DNA of 64,000 bases from Globodera rostochiensis. Taxonomy: Eukaryota > Nematoda > Chromadorea > Rhabditida > Heteroderidae. Position numbers and translations under genes: made by a program. Within the stretch, counting starts at the first letter, position 1. Each line of letters begins with the position of its first letter. This document shows positions 1 through 11,598 of this stretch, one piece after another. The notes under the pieces are model-generated. The model saw only the letters and a list, made by a program, of their open reading frames with translations. It did no database searches and had not been told where the DNA came from. The stretch lies in assembly GCA_018350325.1 (NCBI GenBank), contig JAEVLN010000004.1, forward strand, positions 1,116,001 to 1,180,000, given 5' to 3'.

Positions 1-930
1 TTTGGTCAGTGGTGGTGCTGCTGGGCGCAGGAGAGACACCGCTGTACTCGTCCATCTATTAAGGGGGGGGGGGGGTCAGAACTAATATGGAACCTCATCT
101 AATGATCAACAAAATGTGCCTTAATTTTTTTCTTGGTGAACGAAATGTGCTTAAATTTTTTTGTCTCAAACATCCGTGACAATGAGTCATATCCCTTCCG
201 CAAACGATCAGTAACTCACACCGTCATCGCTGAAGTCCTGATCACTCATCTCAACGAACAATTCTAATGCTTTTAGGCCAAAGTTCAAATGAATACATTA
301 CATAGATCGTTAAAAAACGGTATTTTTGGCGCATTAATTAGCCCAGTGAAGTGCCAAATAAAAAAGATTGAGCACTAAAGTATTTATAACACACAATCCG
401 TTGTAATGATCCGTCAACCGCCCTATAATAAATTCCGATCACTAATTTTAAAGTCATCACTAAGCGTCGTCGCTGATGTCCTTTATGCGCCCTATGCGAT
501 GGTACTCTTTATAGGCCCAGTCTTTCACCAGAAAATAGGTGACGGTGGGAAAGAAGAACATCCACCAATGCGGCAGCTGCCTCTTAACGGGCTGAAAATG
601 CGAAGACAGAAAAATTATACGAAAAACAAAAACAAAATTAATTTATGGAGATTTTCAGGGCTAAAACTGATTCACGGCTTTTCGGAGGGGTTCCATAACC
701 CGGATAAAATTCGTTAAAAGCATGCCTTGACAAATGCGTCGTAGAAGAAGTCCTTCCAAACATTTTGCTCACTCGGGGCCAGTCGAATGAAATACCAACC
801 ATAGGCCTGCAAATGTTCAATTATTGCGATTGAAGCCCCCAAACGATTACAAGAAAAACGACCTTTCCCAAGTTGCCAAAATGCTTTTCGCCGGCACGGA
901 TCAGTGACAAACGCATTTCTCGTTTTGTTG

Positions 931-1070
931 TTCGATATTTCGATAAAATATCGGTATCGAAAAATATCGAGCTCCTAACATTTTTCCGATACGATATATC
1001 GAACGATATTTCGATAAAATATCGGTATCGAAAAATATCGAGAAAAAAACCGATATATCGCGATATTTTT
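931..1070. repeat. word-repeat mini-element built on cgata/tatcg
   Basis: The segment is composed of the word cgata and its complement tatcg in both orientations, with a sub-segment of about 40 bp occurring twice. The same long word string recurs at 1598-1785, so this is a dispersed element rather than chance AT-richness. Confidence 0.6.
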
Positions 1071-1597
1071 TGCAAATTTTTTTTTGACTAATATGCAGAA
1101 AAAGTCATAAAAACGCAACAATAAAAAGTTCTAATTTTTAACTCTTCAACTCCACCATGAGAATCCATCCTTTTAAAGAAACTCGTGAGAGCCCGACGAT
1201 GCCGACAGGTGCGTCGGAAAATTTGGGATTTTTGTAAATGAAATTTCACCAACATTTTTTGCAAAATTAAGCAATTTGGGATCGGAAAAAATTTCAAAAC
1301 AAATTGGTTTACATGAGAGTGGAGGATGTCCGGCGGTGCCGATAGGCGCCGCCGGGGGAATTTTTACAAAAATTGGCAACCTTTGTTAAAATTTGAAGAA
1401 AAAATTCAAAAAAGATGCGATGAATTTTTTAAAAAATTTGTCTTTTGCGCGTATTTTAATTGAAATTATTAAAAAATTTATTTAAAAAATTTTATTAATC
1501 AGGGAAGTGTAGGTGACAAGAGGCGAAAAAAAATAATCAAACAGTAAATCAATATAATCCATTAAAATTGTGATACATTTTTTGAGTGAACAAACGC

Positions 1598-1785
1598 GAT
1601 AATATCGCGATATTTTAACTTTTCGATACGATATATCGAACGATATTTCGATAAAATATCGATATCAAAAAATATCGAATTCCTAACATTTTTCCGATAC
1701 GATATATCGAACGATATTTCGATATAAATATCGCGATATATCGCGATATTTTTATCGAAATATCGTATCGTGCCGAGCACTAATA
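1598..1785. repeat. second cgata/tatcg mini-element
   Basis: This shares long strings with the copy at 931-1070, including the block around cgatacgatatatcgaacg, and ends in gtgccgagcactaat. The internal sequence can fold on itself many ways because the word is nearly palindromic. Confidence 0.6.
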
Positions 1786-2553
1786 TAAAATATGCACATA
1801 AATCGCGAAATATGCACAAATATGCAAAATATGCACATGGAAATGCGTTCTAGAAGCTTCAAACCAAGCTGAAAACGTTTTTCGCGCGTTTCAGACCGTT
1901 CTCAGTTCACGAAAAAAATATGCATGTGCATATAATTTGCTTCCCTAAATATAAATCAATATTTTGGCTTTTTTGAAAATAAATCAATATTTATGAATTT
2001 TTTAGATAATTCAATCAAAAAAAATTTCCCCAAAAATGCACCATTAAAAATGACTTTTGTCCAAAAATGCACCCCTAAAAATCGTTATTTTCCGGAAATA
2101 TTTGATTTTTGATATTTTTTATAAAATTTTCCAAAACTTATGGAAAATAGTACACTTCAATTGTAAGAGAAAAATTAATAAAGATTGCCGAATTTTGAAC
2201 GTTTTCACGCAAAATTGACTGGATCTGGTTAATTTCAGCACATTTTTTAATCAATATTTCGGCACTTTTGGGGTTTTGGTCAATATTTTAAGTCAATATT
2301 TCATGTTTTTTAGTCAATAAAATCTCGTCCCTAGCGATGATATAACAATTCCTTGATTTTTAAATTTCGAAATTTTTAAATCATAAATTTTTAAATGGTG
2401 TAAATAATGATTTAGAAATGAGCAAAATATTTAATTGAATTTAAAATTGACTACGGTTTTGGCCTGGGTTTTGTTCGGTTTTAAAATTTCGCCCGGATTT
2501 TGTCCCTATGCTCACCTCCGAGTCCATAATTTGTTTTAGTTAGTAGGTCTCAT

Positions 2554-2660
2554 CGATAAACAGCAGAACTAAATGGTCGTCAGTTAATGAGAAAGGAGGA
2601 CATACTGTGTCATGAAATTAGAGTTTTTTTTTAAATTTATTACTTATTTAACACAATATA
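2554..2660. repeat. direct repeat, copy 1 (partner at 3437-3540)
   Basis: The string from cagcagaactaaatggtcgt to actgtgtc is repeated at 3437 with few changes, followed in both places by an AT-rich tail. The partner copy lies just downstream of the Lon-domain ORF on its coding strand, so this copy could be a relic of a duplicated 3' flank. Confidence 0.55.
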
Positions 2661-3436
2661 GAAAAAATATATACAAAAGCAACGGTAGATTTGTAAAAAT
2701 TCAATTTAGTTCTAAAAAAAAAATACGGCGTAAAAAGGAGACATTTGCGCCGCGGACATTTGCGTTGCAGGGGAAATTCTACATTTACGCCGAAAAAAAA
2801 ATCTAACTCAAAATTAAAAAATGCGGAAAATATGAGCCATAGGCCCAAGGCTCAAAAAGTAGTTCGTTAGGTTTGGGCTAAGCCAACCTGGCTTGGGGTT
2901 TGTTAGGCTAAGGCCTAAGCCACCCTAGGTTGAGGTTCGTTAGGCTTAGGCTTAAGATTGGAATTTTTGATGAAAGTAAGTGATCTTAAAATAAAAATAT
3001 GGTCCCACCTATGCTTTTTCAATCGCGGCGCAAAGGTCTATTTTTGGCCTGCGGCGCAAATGTCCGCGGCGCAAATGTCTATTTTTGGCTTGCTGCGCAA
3101 ATGTCTGTGGCGCAAATGTCCTGCCACGATTAAATATTATCGGTCCGTCCGTCGGCGAGTCGTCCATCGGTACGTCCTGTTACGTCGTGGAGACCTCATC
3201 GTCGTGCACGGGCTCGTACTACCGTACCACGCTGACGCCTACAGTAAGTCAGCGAGCAGTACCAGTTGAAGAAATTTGCAAAATTAATTTTAAAACAAAT
3301 ATTTTTTATGTTTAATAGAATTATTTTAAAATAATTAAATTTAATAATTTCAATCGGACTCTGATTCATTGCATGTCAAAATCAATATACACAAATTGCT
3401 GAATTACAGAACTTTGTGAAACTTCAACGCTTCAAC

Positions 3437-3540
3437 AACCAGCAGAACCAAATGGTCGTCGGTTAATGAGAAAGGAGGAAAGACTGTGTCAAAAAAATCG
3501 TGCCTTTTTAAAATTTTTTTACTCATTTACATAATCAACA
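3437..3540. repeat. direct repeat, copy 2 (partner at 2554-2660)
   Basis: About 50 bp are nearly identical to 2560-2612 and the AT-rich continuation is also similar. It lies immediately 3' of the minus-strand Lon-type ORF. Confidence 0.55.
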
Positions 3541-3561
3541 ATTATAAACAGTTAACAAAGC

Positions 3562-3897
3562 TCAGATCAGCATTTTTTCTAGCACTTGGCGAATTGTGCA
3601 GAAAAAAAAAAGGTTGAATCTGGCTTCTAGTTTGCGCAGGACTTTCTTCCAGTCTTTCTTGTTTCCTAGAGGCATTATGACCTCTCGCCTTCCGGCCCTT
3701 ATGGCCCCTTCTACTTTCTTCTTTATTCCTCCAACCATGCGGAGCCTGCCGCTGTCGCCAACATTGCCCGTAATGGCGCAGTTTGCCAGGACTCGTCGTC
3801 CACTGGCAATAGAGAAAATGCCGACGACTGCAGCCGCCGTTACCGAGTTGCCATCAACCAACTCGTCGTGTGGCGGAATGCACAGCACGAATTTCAT
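3562..3897 (-). CDS. Lon protease proteolytic domain, partial or solo
   Basis: Lon proteases (MEROPS S16) couple an AAA+ ATPase to a C-terminal serine-lysine protease domain. This 111-residue frame matches the end of that domain. Residues 9-22 give PHDELVDGNSVTAA, with Ser18 at the position of the catalytic serine of the DGPSAG motif. TG is at 43-44 and GGIKKK at 56-61, so Lys61 is exactly 43 residues after the serine, the spacing known from Lon. No AAA+ module or substrate-binding domain is visible upstream. An acceptor-like TTTTAG near 3970 would extend the frame a little, but that extension does not look like Lon. It could be the last exon of a gene with a very long intron, or a detached fragment. 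The ATG at 3897 is only the first in frame. Confidence 0.6.
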   Translation of the reverse strand: MKFVLCIPPHDELVDGNSVTAAAVVGIFSIASGRRVLANCAITGNVGDSGRLRMVGGIKKKVEGAIRAGRREVIMPLGNKKDWKKVLRKLEARFNLFFFCTIRQVLEKMLI

Positions 3898-4600
3898 TGT
3901 GCGAAAAGCGGAATGCCGTTCGGCGGGGCATAGGCTCCGGCAACTCTGTGTGCGCGTTTTAACGCGGCCTAAAACCCCACAAATAGATGCACGGCAGTGG
4001 CCAGATCAGAAGCCCATGCGAATAAGACGGGGGGGGGTGGCCTCAGGAAAATAAAAGCTCTAGGTGATTCGAAAATATAATTTAACATGAAAAAGTCAAT
4101 TCAATGCGATACTAAAAAGTTATAAAAGAAAACGTGTGTAAAAATCCGGATTTTTCATGTTTTTGGCAATAACTTTGTTGACTTTCAATAAGCTTTCCTT
4201 ATCCATATAATTGGCTTCTTTTTATCACGAGCTTTCGAATGGTTGCAAAAGTCTGAGATTGGTTCACTGGGAAAAGAGTCATGATAGTGTTAAAAGTGGC
4301 CCAGACTCAACCGTCCCCTACCCCTGCTTCATACCCAAACTAGGCTTTCACAGCTGTTGTTCAAGCCTTAGGTGAGCGGCTCGTTTGAGTCTGGCCATTT
4401 GAGTCTGGTGGCCACTTAAGTCTGGCCATTTGAGTCTGGTTAGAAGGAAAAATTTTAAATTAAATCTTCTAAAATTAAAAGTCAAGCAGCATATTAATTT
4501 TCTTAAACAAAAAATGAAAATGTCTTATATTGTTTCTGATAAGTCTGCTGAGGCCGCTGATCACGAATATGACATCAGATTTTCATTTGACATGATCTAA

Positions 4601-4690
4601 TTTAGGGTTGCTCCCCGACCACGACGCCGAAAATTTTGGTCGTCCCCGACCCCGACATTGCCAACCACGACCCCGACTCAAACGACCTCT
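4601..4690. repeat. word-repeat mini-element built on ccccgac
   Basis: It opens with tttagggttg, the same edge as the element at 47692, and continues with repeated ccccgac/cacgac words. The right edge is not clear because the sequence runs into a G tract. Confidence 0.45.
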
Positions 4691-6518
4691 ACCGTACAAT
4701 TATAGAGGGGGGGGGGGTAATTAAGAAATCAACTGACTCGACTTTGCCGCATGAAACGGCCGATCAACTTCAATTTGGGCCCGCGCAATCTTCGCGTGAC
4801 CATCATCGGCAGCAAATGGCCTATGTTCAATTCATTCAGTCGATAAACACAGTTTTCGTTACCGGTCTCAATTTGCCCGACGAAGGTCGTACAAAGGCCA
4901 TTCACCCGGCCTGGTCGGTGCGTGCCAGCCCTTAAACATCAACAATTCTTCTTCAAGTAGGCAAAACATCGACAGTTTTTTGGTCCTTATTATTTTGGAT
5001 TTTAATGATAAAATTACTTTTGGACGGTGTTGCTGGCGCGACCCTGACGATTGTAGCATTTGCTGGGCAGCCGCGTAACGAGCACGTCAATGTGCCTTCA
5101 TTTTTATAGCGGTATGGTGCCATATGATTTCGACACTGATGGAATTCAACAAGAGTTGATTTCGACACTGAACCAAAATTATAAATAATACCAAAATAGG
5201 TACAAAAACCTTGAAATAGGTACAAAAATAAGTAAGTAAAAATTTACCGAGTAAAAATTTACCGAAAATTTTTAAACACCAAACATAAAATCGATTATAA
5301 ATAAAAGCCTATTTTGGAGTTTTGAGCATATTTCGAGCATATTTTGTGAAAATTTGGAAAAATAGAACTAAAATCAATCGATTTCTGACTGTTTTTAAAA
5401 AATAATTCATATTTAACTATAGCCTTTTAGTCATTTTCGAAAAAAATCCATAAAAAATAAAGCAAAAAAGCGGCGCTAAAAGGACCGCGCCCAAATGGCG
5501 CTGGAGGCCGAAATGGCAAGGGTGGCGATGAGTTGACCTGGCGATTAAAACTACCGGAATTGCCATTTTTCGGTGCATATTTCGGTATTTTTTGTTGGCA
5601 TTTTCAGCAAAATTATATTAAAAAACAAAAACCTGAATAGGTAACAAAAAGGAACGGGCATCGATTCGTTCCCCACCGATTCGTTCACCTACGATTCGTT
5701 CCCCACCTACGATTCGTTCCCCACTATAAAAATGATAAAAACCTCAAAAATCGTACAAAACACGTGCTTAGAACACGAATCCGGGTAATAGGTACCTAGG
5801 TAATAGGTAGAAAAAAAGCCGAAATAGGTAAAAATAGTTATTATAAAGTCCATCCAGGAGCCTCAGACTGAGCTAAAAACAGGGTTCGTAACTAAAATTT
5901 TTCAAAATAAGGACAGTGAAGGTCAAAAATACGATTTTGAGGGTGCGGATTTTAGGCTCGAAGCGCCTAAATAGGCTCGAAAAAATGTGTGTAAAAATAA
6001 AAATAATGGCTTAAAAAATCGTTTTTCTATGAAAATCAATCAGTAGGGCTACTACTTTAGGCAAGAAAAATTGCAAAAAAAGCGCATAAAAAAGCACGAA
6101 ATTCTATGAAAGATTCTGGCAAAAAAAAAATCAATTTATGAAAATTTTTCAAAAAAATTAGTGATAAAATTCTCAATTTGAAAAATTTCTTTAAAAAATG
6201 TTTAAAAAATTCTAACAATTTTTTCACCGGCTCTTTCTTACCCCACTATGGGTCAAGCCTAGAAGCGAAACGCCAAAATTTAAGCAATTTCTCAACTGAT
6301 TCAAAAAAATAGCAATGCGGCAGACAGCATATGGTCAGACACTATATCTATCTCCTCACCATTGAATTTTCTTTTGATTTTCAAAACCTTGGAACACAAG
6401 CTAACACTTATATTTCGTGACCAAATTTTGCAGACAAGCTTCTAGTGCTCCCTTCTTACTCGTACAAAATTTGGGGGAGTTTATGAGTATTTTGGAAAAA
6501 AATTATATTTTCATCAAA

Positions 6519-6692
6519 AATCTCGAGTCTCGACTGTTCTGGCTCGAGATTTTTCGAGATCCGAGATTCTCGAAAAATCTCGTCTCGACATCTCGTCTCG
6601 AATAAATCTGAATTTTCGAGATTTTTCGAGATCCGAGATTTTTTCGAGAATCTCGTCTCGAGTCTCGCTCGAAGCTCAAGTCCGGGCTCTAA
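6519..6692. repeat. word-repeat mini-element built on ctcgag/cgagat
   Basis: Dense repeats of tcgagat and atctcg in both orientations, with a block of about 35 bp present twice. It ends in aagtccgggctctaatg, an edge shared with elements at 22419 and 28312. Confidence 0.6.
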
Positions 6693-7094
6693 TGAATGCT
6701 GATTTCACAAGAGCTAATATTTTTGCAAAGTACTTTTATTTTTTACTCCAAAAAAAAATGTTTTTTACCGACAATTGAATTACGACGTACAGTCCAATTT
6801 CCAATGGCCATCACTCACAACACCTTGTGGGGTTTGCTGGCCTTCCCTTTAATGTTGGTCGCCTACGGCGCTGTTTGGACAAATGATGACAACAACAGTT
6901 GTCACCAACTGGCCAATCGATGCGTTCCCTCAGCCATCGCTTTCCAACACTTCGCGATCTTGCCCCCATTTGAAGATGATGATTATATATTTATTCGATT
7001 TTTGCACCCAATTTTTAGAGGATTTTCTTCTCCCTCCCGAAAATTGTTTAGATTTTATGTATTGAAAATCTAAAAAATCTGAGTTCAGATCTCC

Positions 7095-10000
7095 TTGTTC
7101 AGGACCCTCCCGATGTTGCTAGGCAGCGATTTGGCCGCAGCGCTTGGCACTTCCGCCAGCCGTGCCACCACACCGATTGGTGCTCAAACGCCGCTGATCG
7201 GCGACAGGGCGAGCCCCGCATCGGTGCGTCGTCGTCTGCTCCACCCGTCGATGTCCCGGCAACGGAGTCCTCTCTTTTTTGCGCCAAAGTTTGTTTTGGA
7301 TATTTGCAAGCGGAGATTTAAAACAATAACGAATTTTTTAAGCATTTTGCGTCCAAATGAGTGCCAACATTTTCACTATGACTTCGTCGAATTGGGGCCG
7401 GTCCGAGTGCATTTGGTCGGGATGGAGGAAGAGGAAGAAGAATCAGAACGGAAGAGGAACAACAACGGAAGGACGGAAGTCAAATTCACACTGTCCATCG
7501 AAAGCAATGGAAAAATTTGGTGGGTTTTACCGATTTTTAATTATTTTTTTAAAAATTAAATGTATACTTGGATTGGGCAACGGATTCGAGATTCCCGACA
7601 GTTTAGGAATTGTCTTGATCTATTTTTGGAATATATTCTGATTAACTTTCTGAATTGTCCCGTTTAAAAATTTTCGGGATCTTTATAGGCAAATTGTGCG
7701 AACGTCCGCCGAAATGGTCGAATTTGATAGACAACTCCATCGATGTGTATTCGAGAGGAGGCACAGCCGATTGGAAGGTGTGTTCATTGTTCCATATTCC
7801 GGAATCTGAGGCACAAAGCTATGGGTTCAAGCAAGGGATGAGTCTGGCACATTGCCAATACACAATTACCCAATGACGTCATTTTGCCAGAATTGGACAC
7901 GGATAACAGCCGCCTGAAATTGACCATTTGTTGCTACACGGGAAGGCTGTCCCTGCTGACGGGAAGTCTGATGCGCTGTTATCCCGTACTCACATTTTTT
8001 GAGGTTGTTTATCGCTTACTGCTAATTGTGCCAATTAGTCCAAAAATCTTACCTCATTCCATGTACAGCTTGACAACCGCGGCAATCATTTTTTGCCTGT
8101 GGAATATTCGCTTCCAAACATTCCGGCCGTCGCCTGTGCCGTTGCGATTTGCCCATTTGATGCCTCCCAATCGGATCAACTCCGGTTCAACAACATTTTT
8201 TGCTTTCTATTTCTTCCTTTTGTGTAAGTCTTCGTGTGGGTGACATTGTGTCAGTGGTGGAGATTGATACGAAATGTGACGAAAAATGGATGAGAGGAAA
8301 ACTGACGGTGCCATCCAACGACAACCAGCAGCAGGGCACGCCATGCGACAATCGACGGGTCCTTGTGAAGACCAAAAACCAAAACGCCCTTTTCTTTTGC
8401 CCTTTCAGTTTGGCTGCTTTCCTGCCCGCTGTGTCCGACTGTTTTCTGACCGATTGTCCCTGGGGGAACAGCTTTGGATGGCCTCCAACAGCGGCACTTC
8501 GACAGTTGCGCGGCGATCATTGCCATCCTTTTTACCACGGCAGCGCCGTAACAGTGACGGCCGTCCCTCAATGTTCAGCGCTGCACTGATCAGGTCCTTG
8601 ATCAATTATTAATGTACTGATTGGTCTGTCGAAACTTTATGGAATCCTTTTGATCACGATTTGAATTTATTGATCAGTATTTTTACAGGTCTTTTATCGT
8701 CCGCATTTCGAAACACGCTTCTCCTCATACAACGTCCTTTCAATCATTGTCGACGGTTGAAAAAGTTTCACCTCCATATGCCCAATATCCAAATGATTTA
8801 TACCCCCTCAAGTCGTCAGTGTTCGGTGTGGACCTCGTGGAATTGATGGCAAAACATCATGGCGATAAGCATCAAACGGAGGTGGCCGACGTGGTAGAGC
8901 AGTGCATTCGGGTGGTGGAAAGTCGCGGCATGGAGGCGGGCATTTATCGCCAATGCGGGGTCAGTCTGGGTTAATTGTGCCGGTGCCGGTATGGCACTTG
9001 AAAACCGAGTCCTAAGGATATTGGTCAGCTTTTCGTCTACTTTAAAATTCTCGTTTTCAGGTCCAGTCCAATGTGCGGCGCCTCAGGCATTAGTTTATTA
9101 TTTTTCTCTCAATCAGTGCTTTTGTGATCTGATTTTTTTCTATAAGATCTGATGGAAATTAATAGAAAAAGCATTGTATTTGTCGTTTCGCCCGAGGCGT
9201 CATTTCACCCCGATTTGGACCCTCAGGCGAATGTTCTCATCCGGCCGTGTGCCCGAGTGGGAGTGCCCTTCCGTCTCCGACCTTCTCAGCAGCGACATCC
9301 ATTCGGTCGGTTCCCTGCTCAAACATTTCTTCCGCCAGCTGCCGAATCCGTTGATTCCATTCCAATGTCAACCGAAACTGATCGACGCATTTGGCGGATA
9401 TGGTCCTTTTTGTGGTCAAGCTCAAATTGATTGATCTATGATCTAGTTTAAACTAAAATTTTAAATGTTCCAACACTGACGGGTAGATCAAAATTTGATC
9501 ATTTTGAGGATTTCTAAGAATTATTTTGTTCGGAAATTGGCGTCTCTAAATTTTTTAGAATTTTTAATTTGAATTTCCACGGCCAATTTTGTCATTTTAC
9601 AAAAAACTTCAATTAATAAAAATCTGAAGGTTCTTCGGTGATCAATGGAAAGGAATTGATCAGCAAAGTTTCGCAGATTATCAATAAATTCCCCTCGGCA
9701 CATTACCAGTTGGTTTTTTTAAAATTAAAATCAAAGAAAAATTAAAAATACTTTTTGAAGCAATGCCAAGCGTCTGTTTCTGCATTTGCAAGCCGTTTCC
9801 CGACATCCGCGCACACAGACAAATGCCCGAAATTTGGCCATAATTTGGACGCCAAATTTAATACGGTAAGAATTGCCTAACTATCGTATGTGTGTTGGTT
9901 GGACTGTTTCTGCTGGTTCAATTCTGTTTCATTTTGACGATGTCCTCCCCCCCACTCGCCGACGACAAATGGCCGAAGCGGCAACAGCAACGGGGGCCAA

Positions 10001-11464
10001 CAATACCCCAATTATCAGTTGGCCAGCCTGAATTTACACACCGACATTTGCACATTTCTGATCGCATTTGCGGACAAAATTTTTTCGGATTCATCGGGCA
10101 ATGGAATTGTTGTCTCCCGAAGCTCGTCGATGGGATCCGTTGGTATGGGACAAAAACATTTAAAGAATTCATAGATCAACCAATCTGTTGATCGCATTAT
10201 TGCAAAGATTGCACCGATTCATCGAATTTTTAAAATTTTCAGAAGTCGACAGTTGGAGGCGACAACATGAGCATGGAAAATGCATTGGGGTGGCAAATAG
10301 TCCAAAGATGGCGGTAAATGGAATGGCAATGACGTCATTGGTGGACGTGAGCGAAACTGTCAGAGGAACTGGACAACAACAGCAAAAACAACATATTGGA
10401 CCAGTGCATAGTGTGCTTGAGAGGTCAAAACGACCGATCGAAAAGAGGAAGAAGCAAAATGACGTTGCCGGCAACTCAACGACGATTCCGCGGATGTTAG
10501 CATCAATAATTGGGGGGGGGGGGGGCACAGCCGACACGGCGTGCGTCAATTTGATCATTTGTGGTTTAGCGGCGAGTCTGTCGTTGTTGATCACTCCACT
10601 CAATTGGCGCTGGGCCAGCGTCTGCTGTCTCCGCTTGGCAAAAGTTTGGACGAAATGGGGCATTCCATGTTCCGCCGAGTCCGGTCAATGCGTCACAGTG
10701 TGCGACGAAAGGTGGGGGGGGGGGGGAGACCAAAAAATTGCGGACTCCGACCTCACCTCCGTACCAATGCATTTCGGATCCAAATATTTGTTAAAAATTG
10801 ATTCTTTTTTCTGTTTTAAAATGCACGAAATTTGAAATATGTTGTAAAATTCAGAAGAAAATGAATACATTTTTTTACACTTTCAGTTTTTCAAAGAGTC
10901 GCCAGAAATGTCTAAAAGCTGCCATCAATTGAATGAATCGCCGCTGTCAACTACTGTTGCTTTCGTTGGAGGGGAGCAAAGTGCGGCAGCACCACCGGTT
11001 GTCAAAGAGGACGATAGCAGCAGCAACGACTTAAGTCGTCCACCTTCGTCCTGTCCCTTTTTGGCCATTCCATTTGCTGATGACGCCTGCAGTGCATCAA
11101 GGTGTAGCACACTTTTTGATTGGATTCATAACGGCTTTATTGGACAAATTGCTATCTTTCTTAAAGAATCTTGTTTTCAAGATCGGCAACATTGAGCCCT
11201 TCGTGCAATTCGTCCGATGCGTTGAGTGCCATCACTACACGAGGGGGTGTCAAAAGAGAGTTGGCAGCATCAACAGAATCAACAAAAACTGTGGAGAAAC
11301 GGGTGAATTTTGAGGACGGAACGGGACAAGAGTGTGACGGGGGCGAGCAACAGAATGTCGAGCAGTTCGGCGAGAACCGTCCGGACAGTGTTGAGTCCAT
11401 CCCGCTGGACATCAGTCGTTACGACAACGTGCACAGTATTGTCGTCACATGCGCACCTCGATAG
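7095..11464 (+). CDS. PX-SH3-RhoGAP GTPase-activating protein (ARHGAP32/33 type)
   Basis: Proteins of this family turn off Rho-type GTPases (Cdc42, Rac) at membranes. The domain order is readable across many exons. The PX domain starts with HFHYDFVELGPVRVHL (about 7366) and continues with the exon from 7689 (IVRTSAEMVEFDRQLHRC). An SH3 segment, SLRVGDIVSVVEI, lies near 8230. The RhoGAP domain runs from VFGVDLVELM (8819) through GMEAGIYRQCG, DIHSVGSLLKHFFRQLPNP (about 9293) and ARNLAIIWTPNLIR (near 9825-9860). The exon 1 donor and the 7689 acceptor agree in phase. The C-terminal tail is low in known domains but contains SSDALS (near 11205) and SRYDNV, resembling the vertebrate tail, and stops at 11464 with a poly-A signal about 50 nt later. 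The arginine finger sits in GIYR. The true start may be earlier: an acceptor-like CAG precedes 7104, and an open frame at 6804-7000 could be a 5' exon. Confidence 0.82.
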
Positions 11465-11598
11465 AAATGGACAACTTGCCAAGATTTGTCACGTCTTGAT
11501 AAATATTTCATAATAAAATGATCATTGACCCAAATAAACATGATAAAAGCTTGAATCAATTTATAGAAAACATGATAAGGGGGATCATCAAAAATTGA

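Larger units (their letters stand above)
1..3555. other. gene-poor AT-rich region
   Basis: I see no supportable gene here. The stretch is AT-rich, with a G run near 67-75, two related cgata-word elements, a short run of gcgccgc/gcggcgcaaatg repeats (about 2730-3125) and an imperfect taggct/aagcc repeat (about 2850-2950). Open frames in it are short, lack recognisable domains and overlap the repeats. Confidence 0.6.
4055..6700. other. gene-free AT-rich stretch
   Basis: No coding region can be supported. Contents: a short tandem of gagtctggccattt (about 4380-4440), a gaccccgac-word element at 4601-4690, a G run, a repeated cgattcgttcccc motif (about 5665-5722), poly-A/T-rich filler and the ctcgag-word element at 6519-6692. 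Confidence 0.55.

Noticed and set aside
406..717. Open frame of 103 residues in the left AT-rich region
   Set aside because: No domain, poor composition for coding and no splice partners; consistent with a chance frame.
6804..7000. Open frame starting MAITHNTLWGLLAFPLMLVA that looks like a signal peptide
   Set aside because: It immediately precedes a cytosolic RhoGAP gene and has no clear continuation; it may be a 5' exon read in the wrong frame, so it is only mentioned with that gene.
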